Source of the DNA: Syntrophomonas palmitatica JCM 14374
GTDB taxonomy: Bacteria; Bacillota; Syntrophomonadia; Syntrophomonadales; Syntrophomonadaceae
DNA length: 64,000 nt
NCBI RefSeq assembly: GCF_001311885.1
Contig: NZ_BBCE01000005.1
Coordinates: 1 to 64,000, forward strand
Direction of reading: 5' to 3'
Notes under the pieces: model-generated
Told to the model about the DNA's origin: nothing
The model's input: only the letters and a program-made list of their open reading frames with translations
Databases searched by the model: none
Program-made: the position numbers and the translations under genes
Shown: piece by piece, positions 1-9,049 of the stretch
Layout of the letters: each line of letters starts with the position of its first letter
Position numbering within the stretch: position 1 is the stretch's first letter

Positions 1-237
1 CTTGGCGAAACTGAAAGAATTGTTCTTAGTGCTGAAAAAGAACAGATTTTAAAGATGCGCCGGAGTATTATAGCAATTAAAGATTTAAAAGCGGGAACAA
101 GATTGAGCATTGATATGTTAGATGCAAAACGCCCAGGAACAGGATTACCGCCGGAAAAAATATACGATTTAGTTGGTAAAATTTTGATTCGTGATGTGGA
201 AGCGGATACCCTTCTTACAGAAGAAGACTATAAATGA
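1..237 (+). CDS. neuB: NeuB-type nonulosonate synthase, C-terminal end (partial)
   Basis: Open reading frame 1 is open from the first base, so the gene starts before the window. The 78 visible residues form a SAF (antifreeze-like) domain: RRSIIAIKDLKAG is followed by the KRPGTGLPPEK stretch that is typical of sialic/legionaminic acid synthases. These enzymes condense phosphoenolpyruvate with an N-acetyl hexosamine derivative to make a nine-carbon sugar in the cytoplasm. The RPGTGL form resembles NeuB/LegI more than PseI, but the catalytic barrel is not visible, so the exact sugar cannot be told. The acyl carrier protein gene follows after about 20 bases, which suggests one operon. Confidence 0.85.
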   Translation, partial: LGETERIVLSAEKEQILKMRRSIIAIKDLKAGTRLSIDMLDAKRPGTGLPPEKIYDLVGKILIRDVEADTLLTEEDYK

Positions 238-256
238 TCAATTGGAGGTTAATATA

Positions 257-493
257 GTGGACAACCTGGAAAAGTACAACAAAATATTTATCGAAACTTT
301 TGGAATTTCCCGGGAACAATTAAACGGACTTAAGTATCAAGATATTAAAGAATGGGATAGTATAGGGCACATGAGTCTGGTTGCTGGACTCGAAGACGAG
401 TTTGAAATTATGCTAGATGCAGATGATATAATAGAAATGAGTTCTTATGAGATAGGAAAAGAAATATTGGCAAAATATAATATTATATTTTAA
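257..493 (+). CDS. acyl carrier protein
   Basis: A 78-residue acidic protein. The EWDSIGHMSLV segment around residue 35 carries the serine expected to receive 4'-phosphopantetheine, and the following helix is typical of carrier proteins. I chose the GTG at 257 because GGAGG lies 8 bases upstream; longer in-frame starts would overlap the synthase gene. It is followed directly by an acyl-AMP ligase, then LuxE and LuxC homologues, so it probably carries an acyl group for that cassette and is not the fatty-acid-synthesis AcpP. Carrier proteins also occur in flagellin glycosylation islands of other bacteria. Confidence 0.88.
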   Translation: MDNLEKYNKIFIETFGISREQLNGLKYQDIKEWDSIGHMSLVAGLEDEFEIMLDADDIIEMSSYEIGKEILAKYNIIF

Positions 494-517
494 ATACATA
501 TTAGATGGTGAATATCA

Positions 518-1933
518 ATGATATGGCAGTTTGGTAAGTTTAGAAGCAATATTGCCGTAATTACTGAAGATGGAAATAGTTATTCATATGCTTGCCTTGA
601 AAATGATTGCGATAAGCTTATTAATAACATTACTTCAGGCAGATGCTTAATTTTTAATCTTTGCTCTAATGAGATAGGTTCTTTGATTGGATATGTGGCC
701 TTTATTAACAATCATATCGTTCCCTTGCTTCTCGATGCGCACCTCGATAGCACACTACTGGATTCATTGATTGAGGCTTATAAGCCGGATTACTTATGGC
801 TCCCCTCAACTAGAAAAAACGAATTTGAGTATTTTAACGAGGTTTATTCGCAGTACAATTATTCATTATTAAAGACCCCATATACCAATGAATATTTATT
901 ATATGATGAACTTGCTTTGCTTCTTACAACCTCAGGTTCAACTGGCAGTCCGAAATTTGTAAGGCAGAGTTATGCCAATATCAATGCCAACACCGAATCT
1001 ATTGTGGAGTATCTTCGGCTTGACGAGACAGAGCGGCCGATTACTACACTCCCCATGAGCTATACTTATGGACTTTCCATAATCAATACTCATTTATATA
1101 CAGGCGCATCAATAATACTTACTGAAAAATCAATTATGCAAAAAGAATTCTGGCAGCAGTTAAAAGAATATAAGGCCACATCTTTTGGGGGTGTTCCCTA
1201 TACATATGAAATACTTGACAAATTACGGTTCTACCGTATGGACCTTCCTTATTTGCGAACCATGACCCAAGCGGGGGGGAAACTCTCGCCGGAGCTGCAC
1301 AAAAGGTTTGCCGAGTACGCAAGGGAGAATGGCAAAAGATTTATTGTAATGTATGGCCAGACCGAAGCTACCGCGCGTATGTCCTATTTGCCTCATGAAA
1401 AATCAATTGAAAAGTCTGGCAGCATGGGGATAGCTATACCAGGAGGCAAATTCTCGCTTATAGATATAAATGGACAAGAGATAAGCGAACCTGAGGTAAC
1501 TGGAGAACTCGTATATCAAGGAGCTAATGTTACCCTGGGATATGCGGAGTATGGAGAAGACTTGAAAAAGAGTGATGAACGTGGAGGAATTCTGGTCACC
1601 GGAGATATGGCAAAACGTGACGAGGAAGGATACTATTATATTGTTGGCCGCAAAAAACGGTTCCTGAAGATATTCGGTAACCGGATAAATCTTGATGAGA
1701 CTGAGCGGATTATCAAAGATAACTTCAAAGATTGTGACTGTGCTTGTGGGGGAATAGACGATGCCATGCATATATTTGTTACAAATCCAGCATTACTTGA
1801 AAATATAAAACAGTTTATTACCAGTAAGACAGGATTGAATCATATAGCATTCAAAGTAAGATATATTGATGCGATTCCTAAAAATGAATCCGGGAAAACA
1901 TTATATAGTGAACTGGAGAAGTATTATGATTGA
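518..1933 (+). CDS. AMP-forming acyl ligase (ANL superfamily)
   Basis: A 471-residue adenylating enzyme that would activate a carboxylic acid as acyl-AMP and pass it to a thiol, most simply the carrier protein encoded just upstream. The P-loop TTSGSTGSPK is near residue 137, YGQTEATARM near 275, the TGD motif near 365, the hinge GRKKRFLKIFG near 380, and the catalytic lysine region NESGKTLY near 460. It is a little shorter than CoA ligases (about 520 residues), as is common for carrier-protein-loading forms. It overlaps the next gene by 8 bases. The acid used cannot be predicted. Confidence 0.88.
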   Translation: MIWQFGKFRSNIAVITEDGNSYSYACLENDCDKLINNITSGRCLIFNLCSNEIGSLIGYVAFINNHIVPLLLDAHLDSTLLDSLIEAYKPDYLWLPSTRKNEFEYFNEVYSQYNYSLLKTPYTNEYLLYDELALLLTTSGSTGSPKFVRQSYANINANTESIVEYLRLDETERPITTLPMSYTYGLSIINTHLYTGASIILTEKSIMQKEFWQQLKEYKATSFGGVPYTYEILDKLRFYRMDLPYLRTMTQAGGKLSPELHKRFAEYARENGKRFIVMYGQTEATARMSYLPHEKSIEKSGSMGIAIPGGKFSLIDINGQEISEPEVTGELVYQGANVTLGYAEYGEDLKKSDERGGILVTGDMAKRDEEGYYYIVGRKKRFLKIFGNRINLDETERIIKDNFKDCDCACGGIDDAMHIFVTNPALLENIKQFITSKTGLNHIAFKVRYIDAIPKNESGKTLYSELEKYYD

Positions 1934-3010
1934 CTATGAGGAAATACTTGTAATACCTCCATACTCACTAGATAAAAATACCAAAGAACAACTACTATCA
2001 GAAACGCTTAGACAGTTAACAATCGCACATTATAACAAATGCGTAGAGTATAAACGAATGCTGGATGCGATTGGATTTAATCCTGAAAAAATAAAAGGCT
2101 ATTATGACATCCCTTTTTTGCCGGTGAGTTTGTTCAAAGAATTAGAACTTTTAAGTGTAGACAAGTCCGCAGTATTCAAAATCATGACTTCTTCTGGAAC
2201 GACGGGACAAGCAGTATCCAAAATATTTCTCGACAAGACAACCTCCAGCAATCAGCAAAAAACCCTGGTAAAGATTGTTTCTAATTTCACAAATTCAGCA
2301 AGATTGCCAATGTTAATAATTGACAGCCCTTCTGTAATTAAAAATCGTTCAATGTTCTCTGCTAGAGGAGCGGGTATCCTGGGTTTTTCCATTTTCGGGA
2401 CTGATAAAACCTACGCGCTTGATGATGATATGACTATCGATTTTGCTGCCATTGAGTCTTTTTTAGATCGTCATCAAGGACAGAAAATTATGCTTTTCGG
2501 GTTTACCTATATGGTATGGCATCATTTTTATAAGGAACTATTGAAAGCTGAGCTAAGGATTGATTTATCTAAAGGCATTCTTATTCACGGTGGTGGCTGG
2601 AAGAAATTGATTGCCGAAGCTGTATCCCCTGATCAATTCAAACAATGCCTGGAGGATGTCTGCGGTCTTTCCGATATTCATGATTATTATGGAATGGTTG
2701 AACAGACGGGTTCCATTTATATGGAATGTGAGTATGGACATCTACATGCAAGTATATTCTCTGATATTATAACCAGGAGACATTTAGATTTTTCTCCTTG
2801 TGATATAAATGAAACTGGCATTATTCAAGTCGTTTCAATGCTCCCCGAATCATACCCGGGTCATTCTTTACTGACCGAGGATGAAGGCGTTATTTTGGGT
2901 GAAGATGATTGCCCATGCGGCAGGAAAGGTAAATACTTTATAGTGTTAGGCCGGCTTCAGAATGCGAGATGAGGGGATGCAGTGATACATACAATGTTAC
3001 GTTCAGATAA
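1926..3010 (+). CDS. LuxE-like acyl-protein synthetase (frame break near 2966)
   Basis: This belongs to the LuxE family, which activates an acid with ATP and hands it to LuxC-type reductases. The motif TSSGTTGQ is near residue 88, HGGGWKK and YGMVEQTGS lie further on, and a CPCGRKG metal-binding-like motif is near the end. The ATG at 1926 overlaps the ligase stop and has GGAG upstream. The open frame ends at 2972, but one missing base near 2966 would restore the family-typical ending AEMRGCSDTYNVTFR and a stop at 3008-3010. The repaired protein is about 361 residues, which is normal for LuxE. Confidence 0.85.
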
Positions 3011-4190
3011 GTATAAAGAATTACGCTTTGTTGTAGGTAATGAAGATACATTAAGCCAGATGCTTAAAATATCTCCGTTGCAGCCGTTCTCTGATGAGGT
3101 TCTATCTTTCCTTAATGACTTATCCAAGAAGGTAATGCGCTCCGGTACATACTATTCCGATGTTATGACTTTTGGCTTTTGGTGCCGGCGGGCAGCTCTT
3201 CAGCGGGAAAAAAATAATTATGATGATATAGCACATCGGTTAGGGAGAGGCATCGTATTTCATAGTACTCCTTCTAATGTGCCTGTGAATTTTGCTTTTA
3301 GTTTTGCTGCTGGTCTGCTGGCGGGCAATGCCAATATAGTACGTATTCCGGCCAAAGAATTTGAACAGGTGAAGATTATATGCCTAGCGGTAAATGAACT
3401 GCTGGAAGATAGTCATAAGAATTTAGCTTCATATATCTGTATGGTTAAATATCCGGCGATAACTGAAATAACTGATATTTTTTCATCAATCTGTGATAGC
3501 CGAGTTATTTGGGGTGGAGATCGTACGATTGAAGAAATTAGGGAGTCACCGCTTAAGCCGAGAGCAAATGAGATCACCTTCGCCGACCGTTATTCCATAG
3601 CGGTAATTAACGCGGACGAATATCTTAAGGCAGATAACAAAGACCGGATTGCACAGGATTTTTATAATGATACTTATTTTTCCGATCAGAATGCCTGCAC
3701 TGCTCCGCGAATTATAATCTGGCTGGGTAATAAAAAAGACGAAGCTAAGAAAGAATTTTGGGGTTCTGTTTACTTACTGGTTAAGGAAAAATATACGCTT
3801 GCTCCGGTTCAATCGGTTGGAAAACTGCATGCATTGTATAAAATTGCATCTCAGCGAGAAGTTAAACTGGAAAAAGGCGAAGATCAGCTGATAAATCGAA
3901 TAGCAGTTAGTTATCTTGATAATGACTTGATGAACTATAAATATAACAGCGGATTTTTCTTCGAATATGATGCAGTGTCATTACATGAAATCATTCCGGT
4001 ATGCGACGAACGTTGTCAGACATTGACTTATTACGGATTAAGCAAAGACGAACTTGAACAGTTTTTAGTGGATCATAGACCTCATGGAGTGGATAGGGTT
4101 GTTCCTATGGGCAAATCCATGGACTTTAATCTGGTGTGGGATGGTTACGACTTGATCAGAAGTTTGTCAAGAAAGATATCCGTTATTTAA
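2982..4190 (+). CDS. LuxC-like acyl-CoA/acyl-protein reductase
   Basis: A 402-residue LuxC-family enzyme that would reduce an activated acyl group to an aldehyde with a nicotinamide cofactor. The segment GRGIVFHSTPSNVPVNFAFS near residue 87 and the cysteine in QNACTAPR near residue 238 (the acyl-accepting nucleophile of the family) are both present. GTG at 2982 has GAGGGG 8 bases upstream; an ATG at 2994 is the alternative. The gene overlaps the repaired end of the LuxE gene, as expected for a coupled pair. No LuxA/LuxB luciferase is present, so bioluminescence is not implied; the aldehyde may serve sugar or glycan chemistry. Confidence 0.88.
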   Translation: MIHTMLRSDKYKELRFVVGNEDTLSQMLKISPLQPFSDEVLSFLNDLSKKVMRSGTYYSDVMTFGFWCRRAALQREKNNYDDIAHRLGRGIVFHSTPSNVPVNFAFSFAAGLLAGNANIVRIPAKEFEQVKIICLAVNELLEDSHKNLASYICMVKYPAITEITDIFSSICDSRVIWGGDRTIEEIRESPLKPRANEITFADRYSIAVINADEYLKADNKDRIAQDFYNDTYFSDQNACTAPRIIIWLGNKKDEAKKEFWGSVYLLVKEKYTLAPVQSVGKLHALYKIASQREVKLEKGEDQLINRIAVSYLDNDLMNYKYNSGFFFEYDAVSLHEIIPVCDERCQTLTYYGLSKDELEQFLVDHRPHGVDRVVPMGKSMDFNLVWDGYDLIRSLSRKISVI

Positions 4191-4231
4191 GCACTAAAAG
4201 CCCGACATTTTGAGTTTTAGGGAGTTATTTA

Positions 4232-4897
4232 ATGCAAATAAGCTGTGTTGTCGAACGGTTAACTGATACTAATGGATATATTGTTTCAGATCCCTCTACA
4301 CGCAGAATGATTATCATTGATCCCTGTAATTCAAGTTTAATAGAGCCATATATTTTTAGCGGTCATTTGCATAATGAATTTATTATTCTTACCCATGAAC
4401 ACTATGATCATATTGCCGGATTGAACGAACTTAGAGAATTATCTCACTGTCCTGTTATTGCACATAAAAAATGCAGTGAGTCTATACAAAGCCCAATACA
4501 TAACATGGCGCGATACTATCATATATTATTGACACTCAGAAAACAGAAAACTGAATCAGAACAATTTGCAATACCAAACATAAACAGGAATTACCGGTGT
4601 CAAAAAGCTGATATTGAATTTATGGATTATTACAATTTTAGTTGGCATGGTCATAGTATTTTAATACAAAAGACGCCAGGTCATTCGGAGGGAAGTTGTT
4701 GTATTTTGATAGACAACAAATATCTATTTACAGGTGATACGTTATTGAACGACTATGAGGTTATTTTTCGTTTCCCTGGCGGAAGCGAAGAAGCATATTA
4801 TAAACGTACTATACCCTTTTTTGAAACTCTAAGTGCAGACACAATTGTATTCCCTGGGCATGGAAGAACATTTCTTTTGAGAGATGCCTTGAGATAA
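4232..4897 (+). CDS. metallo-beta-lactamase-fold hydrolase
   Basis: A 221-residue protein with the metal-binding signature THEHYDH near residue 53, TPGHSEGS near 148, FTGDTL near 168 and FPGHGR near 206, which together give the two-metal site of glyoxalase-II-like hydrolases. It probably cleaves a thioester or ester in the cytoplasm. Its position directly after the carrier protein, ligase, LuxE and LuxC genes suggests a role in releasing or editing the acyl product, but this is inference. The ATG at 4232 has GGAG about 8 bases upstream. Confidence 0.82.
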   Translation: MQISCVVERLTDTNGYIVSDPSTRRMIIIDPCNSSLIEPYIFSGHLHNEFIILTHEHYDHIAGLNELRELSHCPVIAHKKCSESIQSPIHNMARYYHILLTLRKQKTESEQFAIPNINRNYRCQKADIEFMDYYNFSWHGHSILIQKTPGHSEGSCCILIDNKYLFTGDTLLNDYEVIFRFPGGSEEAYYKRTIPFFETLSADTIVFPGHGRTFLLRDALR

Positions 4898-4967
4898 GAA
4901 CTTTACTGCAATGGGCATGCATTCATGCACTATTTTATGTTGATAATTAGTCGGGAGTGTATAATTG

Positions 4968-5321
4968 ATGGCAGAGTCAAGTAAACGATGGTTAGGCATG
5001 TTTTTTTTGCAGCTTTCAATAATGATACTTAGCATCGCTGGTATATTTGCAAAGAAAGCTTCGACTGTAGATTTTCTATCAAATAAGTTTTTAATTTATT
5101 ATAGCGTGGAATTATTTTTTATCGTTTTATACGCGATCCTGTGGCAGCAAGTTCTAAAAAAAAATGAGTTATCGGTAGCCTATGCAAACAAAGGTACCGT
5201 AATTATTTGGACCTTTATCTGGGCGGTCATATTCTTTAAGGAAACCATAACGGTTAATAACATTCTTGGTGCAGTATTGGTTATTGCCGGAATAGTATTG
5301 GTATTTAAAGATGCTAAATAA
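4968..5321 (+). CDS. SMR/EamA-type small membrane transporter, subunit 1
   Basis: A 117-residue protein with four predicted membrane helices and a C-terminal half of the EamA/small-multidrug-resistance type (FFKETITVNNILGAVLVIAG). ATG at 4968 follows GGAG by 10 bases; TTG at 4965 is an alternative start. It overlaps the next, similar gene by 11 bases. Paired half-size transporters of this kind include ArnE/ArnF, which flip lipid-linked aminoarabinose. In this sugar-modification cluster a lipid-linked sugar flippase is a reasonable guess. Confidence 0.75.
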   Translation: MAESSKRWLGMFFLQLSIMILSIAGIFAKKASTVDFLSNKFLIYYSVELFFIVLYAILWQQVLKKNELSVAYANKGTVIIWTFIWAVIFFKETITVNNILGAVLVIAGIVLVFKDAK

Positions 5322-5649
5322 ATACGTGGCAATTTTCCTATTATCGGTATTTATCGCCTCACTTGCCCAGATTATTCTTAAAAGAAGCGCTGATTCAAGA
5401 CATAGGAACTTTATTAGTGAATACTTAAATACTAAAGTCATAATTGGTTATATGCTCATGGGTATATCAACATTGGGTGCAATATTCGCTTATCGTGGGA
5501 TAGAATTAAAAAATGGCCCAATTCTTGAATCAATAGGTTATGTATTTGTTTTAATGTTAAGTTGGGTTTTCTTAAAAGAGCAACCTAGCCGATATAAGGT
5601 ATTCGGAATTATTTTAATCATAACAGGTATTATTGTTTCAACTTATTAA
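5311..5649 (+). CDS. SMR/EamA-type small membrane transporter, subunit 2
   Basis: A 112-residue protein with four hydrophobic helices, ending with the same FLKEQPSRYKVFGIILIITG pattern as its upstream partner. The ATG at 5311 lies inside the end of the preceding gene, so the two are translationally coupled and probably form a heterodimer. The substrate is unknown; a glycolipid precursor is likely from context. Confidence 0.75.
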   Translation: MLNKYVAIFLLSVFIASLAQIILKRSADSRHRNFISEYLNTKVIIGYMLMGISTLGAIFAYRGIELKNGPILESIGYVFVLMLSWVFLKEQPSRYKVFGIILIITGIIVSTY

Positions 5650-5669
5650 GAGATTATCTTGGAGGATCT

Positions 5670-6537
5670 ATGAAAATATGCCTGAGTTGTAATGCTAGAT
5701 TTAATATATCAGAATGGAACTGTCCAGAATGTGGGTTTATTCCTATAAATAAAGAAGGCTATTTATGTTTTGCCCCAGACCTAACTAAAGAAAGTGAAGG
5801 CTTTAAGTACATATTTTAATGATTTATTTATATTGGAAGACCAAAACTTTTGGTTTAGATCACGTAATTGTTTGATAGCATGGACCGTACAGAAATATTT
5901 TCCTCAAATCAGAAACTTTTTGGAGATAGGCTGTGGAACAGGTTATGTGCTATCGGGAATACAAAAAAAATTTCCCCAAATAACATTAAATGGAACCGAT
6001 ATTTTTGTTAGCGGTCTTGATTTTGCATCTCAGCGATTAGATAATGTGCAATTTTTTCAGATGGATGCGAGAAAGATTCCTTTTGATAATGAGTTTGATG
6101 TAATAGGAATTTTCGATGTTTTAGAACATATTCCAGAAGATGAACTTGTTTTATCTGAGGTATTTAGATCAGTTATCAAAGGTGGGGGTATACTTATTAC
6201 TGTTCCACAACATCCTTTTATGTGGAGTATTACTGATGAGTTTGCTTGTCACATTAGGCGATACACAGAAAAAGAACTAAAAGTAAAGGTGGAGAGAGCC
6301 GGGTTTAAGGTCGAGAGAATCACTTCCTTTGTTTCATTATTATTTCCTTTGATGCTTATGTCACGTCTGCGAAGTAAATCACAAAATGAACCGTTTAACC
6401 CTATTGGAGAGCTTAAGGTAACCCCGATATTAAATAAGAGTTTGGAATGTATTTTGAGTTTTGAAAGATTATTTATTAAAGCGGGAGTATCATTTCCTTT
6501 TGGAGGTTCGTTACTTTTGGTTGGACGAAAGGTTTGA
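5670..6537 (+). CDS. zinc-ribbon class I SAM-dependent methyltransferase (frame break near 5811)
   Basis: The first 50 codons, from the ATG at 5670 with GGAGG directly upstream, encode CLSC and CPEC zinc-ribbon motifs and end at a stop at 5817-5819. The rest continues from about 5812 in another frame as an S-adenosylmethionine methyltransferase with LEIGCGTGYVLSG, FDVIGIFDVLEHIPED and the NFWFRSRN segment. In the known family these two parts form one chain, so I treat this as one gene of about 289 residues broken by one extra base or two missing bases. The C-terminal ORF alone could start at 5794. The methyl acceptor is unknown; a surface sugar is likely. Confidence 0.72.
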
Positions 6538-6546
6538 TTAATAAGA

Positions 6547-7680
6547 ATGAATATTCCGTTTAATATGCCGCTTATTTTGGGAAAAGAAATTTATTATATT
6601 AAACAGGTACTGTCAAATCAAAAGCTATCTGGTGACGGCCCGTTTACAAAAAAATGTAACACCTGGCTGGAGGAAAATTTTGGATGCAAGAAAGCCTTAT
6701 TGACAACCTCCTGCACCCATGCTTTAGAAATGGCAGCCATTTTAGCAAAGATTCAGCCCGGGGACGAAGTAATAATGCCCTCCTATACCTTCGTTTCTAC
6801 CGCCAATGCCTTTGTATTACGCGGAGCGAAGATCGTATTTATTGATATTCGTCCCGACACTATGAACATGGACGAAAACCTTATTGAAGCAGCTATAACA
6901 GAAAAGACAAAAGCTATTGTCCCGGTACATTATGCTGGTGTGGCCTGTGAAATGGATACGATTATGGGGATTGCCAGGCGGAATAACCTGCTGGTTATTG
7001 AGGATGCTGCCCAGGGGGTCATGAGCAAGTATAAAGGTAAATATCTGGGGACGATCGGGCATATGGGTTGCTTCAGCTTTCATGAGACCAAAAACTACAC
7101 CTGCGGCGAAGGGGGGGCTCTGATTATTAATGATGAGCGTTTCATTGAAAGGGCGGAGATAATTCGCGAGAAAGGAACTAACCGCTCAAAGTTTTATCGT
7201 GGTCAGGTGGACAAATATACATGGATAGATATGGGCTCTTCGTATTTGCCCAGTGAACTGAATGCTGCTTATCTATATGCGCAATTGGAGATGGCTGAAG
7301 ACATAAATAACAACCGAATTAATAGCTGGAATTCTTATTATGAAGAACTCAGTCCTCTTGCTGATATGGGAAAAATTGAACTTCCTCATATACCTGAAAG
7401 TTGCCAACATAATGCTCATATGTTCTATATTAAAGTACGTGACTTGAAGGAAAGAACGGCTCTAATTGAGTATCTGACAGTAAATGAAGTAAATAGTGTG
7501 TTCCATTATATACCTTTACATAGTTCACCGGCAGGAATGAAATATGGCTATTTTCATGGTAATGATAATTTTACTACACGAGAAAGCGAGAGGTTATTGA
7601 GATTACCAATATATTATGGACTTGGCGAAAGTGAGATAAGTGATGTTATTTCGGTCATAGATAAGTTTTATAAGTCATAA
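6547..7680 (+). CDS. wecE: DegT/DnrJ/EryC1 sugar aminotransferase, WecE/RffA type
   Basis: A 377-residue PLP enzyme. The lysine in FHETKNYTCGEGGAL, near residue 182, is the PLP-binding residue, and this exact wording is characteristic of dTDP-4-amino-4,6-dideoxygalactose transaminases. The N-terminal LSGDGPFTKKC and LTTSCTHALEM segments fit as well. It would add an amino group to a dTDP-4-keto-6-deoxyhexose. The dTDP-glucose synthase and dehydratase are not in the window. It ends the AT-rich cassette. Confidence 0.87.
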   Translation: MNIPFNMPLILGKEIYYIKQVLSNQKLSGDGPFTKKCNTWLEENFGCKKALLTTSCTHALEMAAILAKIQPGDEVIMPSYTFVSTANAFVLRGAKIVFIDIRPDTMNMDENLIEAAITEKTKAIVPVHYAGVACEMDTIMGIARRNNLLVIEDAAQGVMSKYKGKYLGTIGHMGCFSFHETKNYTCGEGGALIINDERFIERAEIIREKGTNRSKFYRGQVDKYTWIDMGSSYLPSELNAAYLYAQLEMAEDINNNRINSWNSYYEELSPLADMGKIELPHIPESCQHNAHMFYIKVRDLKERTALIEYLTVNEVNSVFHYIPLHSSPAGMKYGYFHGNDNFTTRESERLLRLPIYYGLGESEISDVISVIDKFYKS

Positions 7681-7922
7681 TAATATTATTTTATGGTTCC
7701 TACCAGACGGATGGTTTACAGGGTATATTGATGTTTGGATCAAGGACGATACCGGATAATTAGAACTTAAAGTTTAACACCAAAGTAATTGCATATAAAT
7801 GGATTTTATGAACAAGGCGTTTCCTGGTTTAAAAACATTATGTAGAATAGAGGGGGGTTACCATATGGTAGTCCCTGATTTTGTATTATCAGATTAAATA
7901 TACGGGGTTCGGATATAATTCT

Positions 7923-9033
7923 ATGCGGGTTTTAATTGATGCCAACACTATTAATACCGGTAAGTCAGGTATTGGCTATTATACATATAACCTTATCAGA
8001 GAGTTGAGCCGCCTTACTGACAATAGCTTTGATCTGACCATGGCTATAAGGGGCAATGTCTGGCGGATGCTGGAGAAGAACGGCTTTGATAATGTTCATA
8101 ATCTGGTCGTTGAAGAAAAACATTTTAGAAAATATTTGCCATTCCCTTCTCAAAGCCTGCAGGGTTATGATATATTTCATGAACCCAACTATGTTCCGCG
8201 AAAGTTTAATGGTGCTACAGTGGTGACGATAGCAGATTTATCATATCGTTTTTTCCCTCAATATCACCCATGGCGCAGAGTTAAGATGCTGCGGTTGTTT
8301 GAGGGCCGTATGAGAAATGCGTCAAGGATCATCACCATATCCGAAAACTCACGCCGCGAAATAGAAGAGGTTCTAAGAATACCGCCTGAAAGAATAAAGG
8401 TTACCTATCTGGGGGCTGATGAGAGTTTTAGACCGTTTAAAGTAGATAAAGATAAAAAAGATGAGATGATTGCAAAATACGGATTACCTGAGCATTTTGT
8501 ACTATTTGTCGGTAATATAGAACCGCGGAAGAACCTGGAACGCCTGGTGCAAGCATATTACCTTTGCAGGCAGGAGGGGAATTTCCCGGATGAGATAAAA
8601 CTCGTGCTGGCCGGTGGGAAGGGCTGGCTCAATGAGGGGGTTTTTTCTCTGGTGAGTTCGCTGGGACTGGACCTGGATGTAATTTTCACCGGTTATGTAA
8701 GGGACGAGGATCTGGCGGTATTATATAATATGGCGTTAGCATTTGTTTATCCCTCGCTTTATGAGGGCTTTGGCTTACCTCCCTGGAGGCGATGTCCTGT
8801 GGGATACCGGTAATCAGTTCAAATACTTCATCTATTCCCGAAGTGGTTGGCGATGCGGGTATCCTGGTGGACCCATACAGGTGGAGGATCTGGCGGCTGC
8901 TATGACCCGAGTGGCAGAATCCGGTTCTCTGCGGCAGGAGATGTCTCTGCAGGGATTGGAACGGGCCAGGCGGTTTTCCTGGAAGAGGTGCGCAGGGGAG
9001 ACCCTTCAGGTTTACCGGGAGTGTATGGAGTAA
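7923..9033 (+). CDS. family 4 glycosyltransferase (frame breaks near 8783 and 8881)
   Basis: The N-terminal part ([20 protein letters not shown]) and the nucleotide-sugar-binding part ([25 protein letters not shown]) are typical of GT4 retaining glycosyltransferases. The first frame ends at 8813. Two single missing bases, near 8783 (C run before CTGG) and near 8881 (G run), restore the expected [12 protein letters not shown] and [10 protein letters not shown] segments and join the C-terminal part that ends at 9033, giving about 370 residues. I chose the ATG at 7923; an upstream in-frame start at 7881 has no better ribosome site. It probably adds a sugar to a lipid-linked exopolysaccharide repeat. 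Confidence 0.85.
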
Positions 9034-9049
9034 TGTGGGAGGATTTCTG

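Noticed and set aside
1926-4190. A bioluminescence (lux) operon
   Set aside because: LuxE and LuxC homologues are present but luxA, luxB and luxD are not, and the neighbours are sugar genes.
7690-7860. Short coding-like stretch (LPDGWFTGYIDVWIKDDTG) between the aminotransferase and glycosyltransferase genes
   Set aside because: No start, only about 23 codons, no clear family match; possibly a gene remnant but not supportable.
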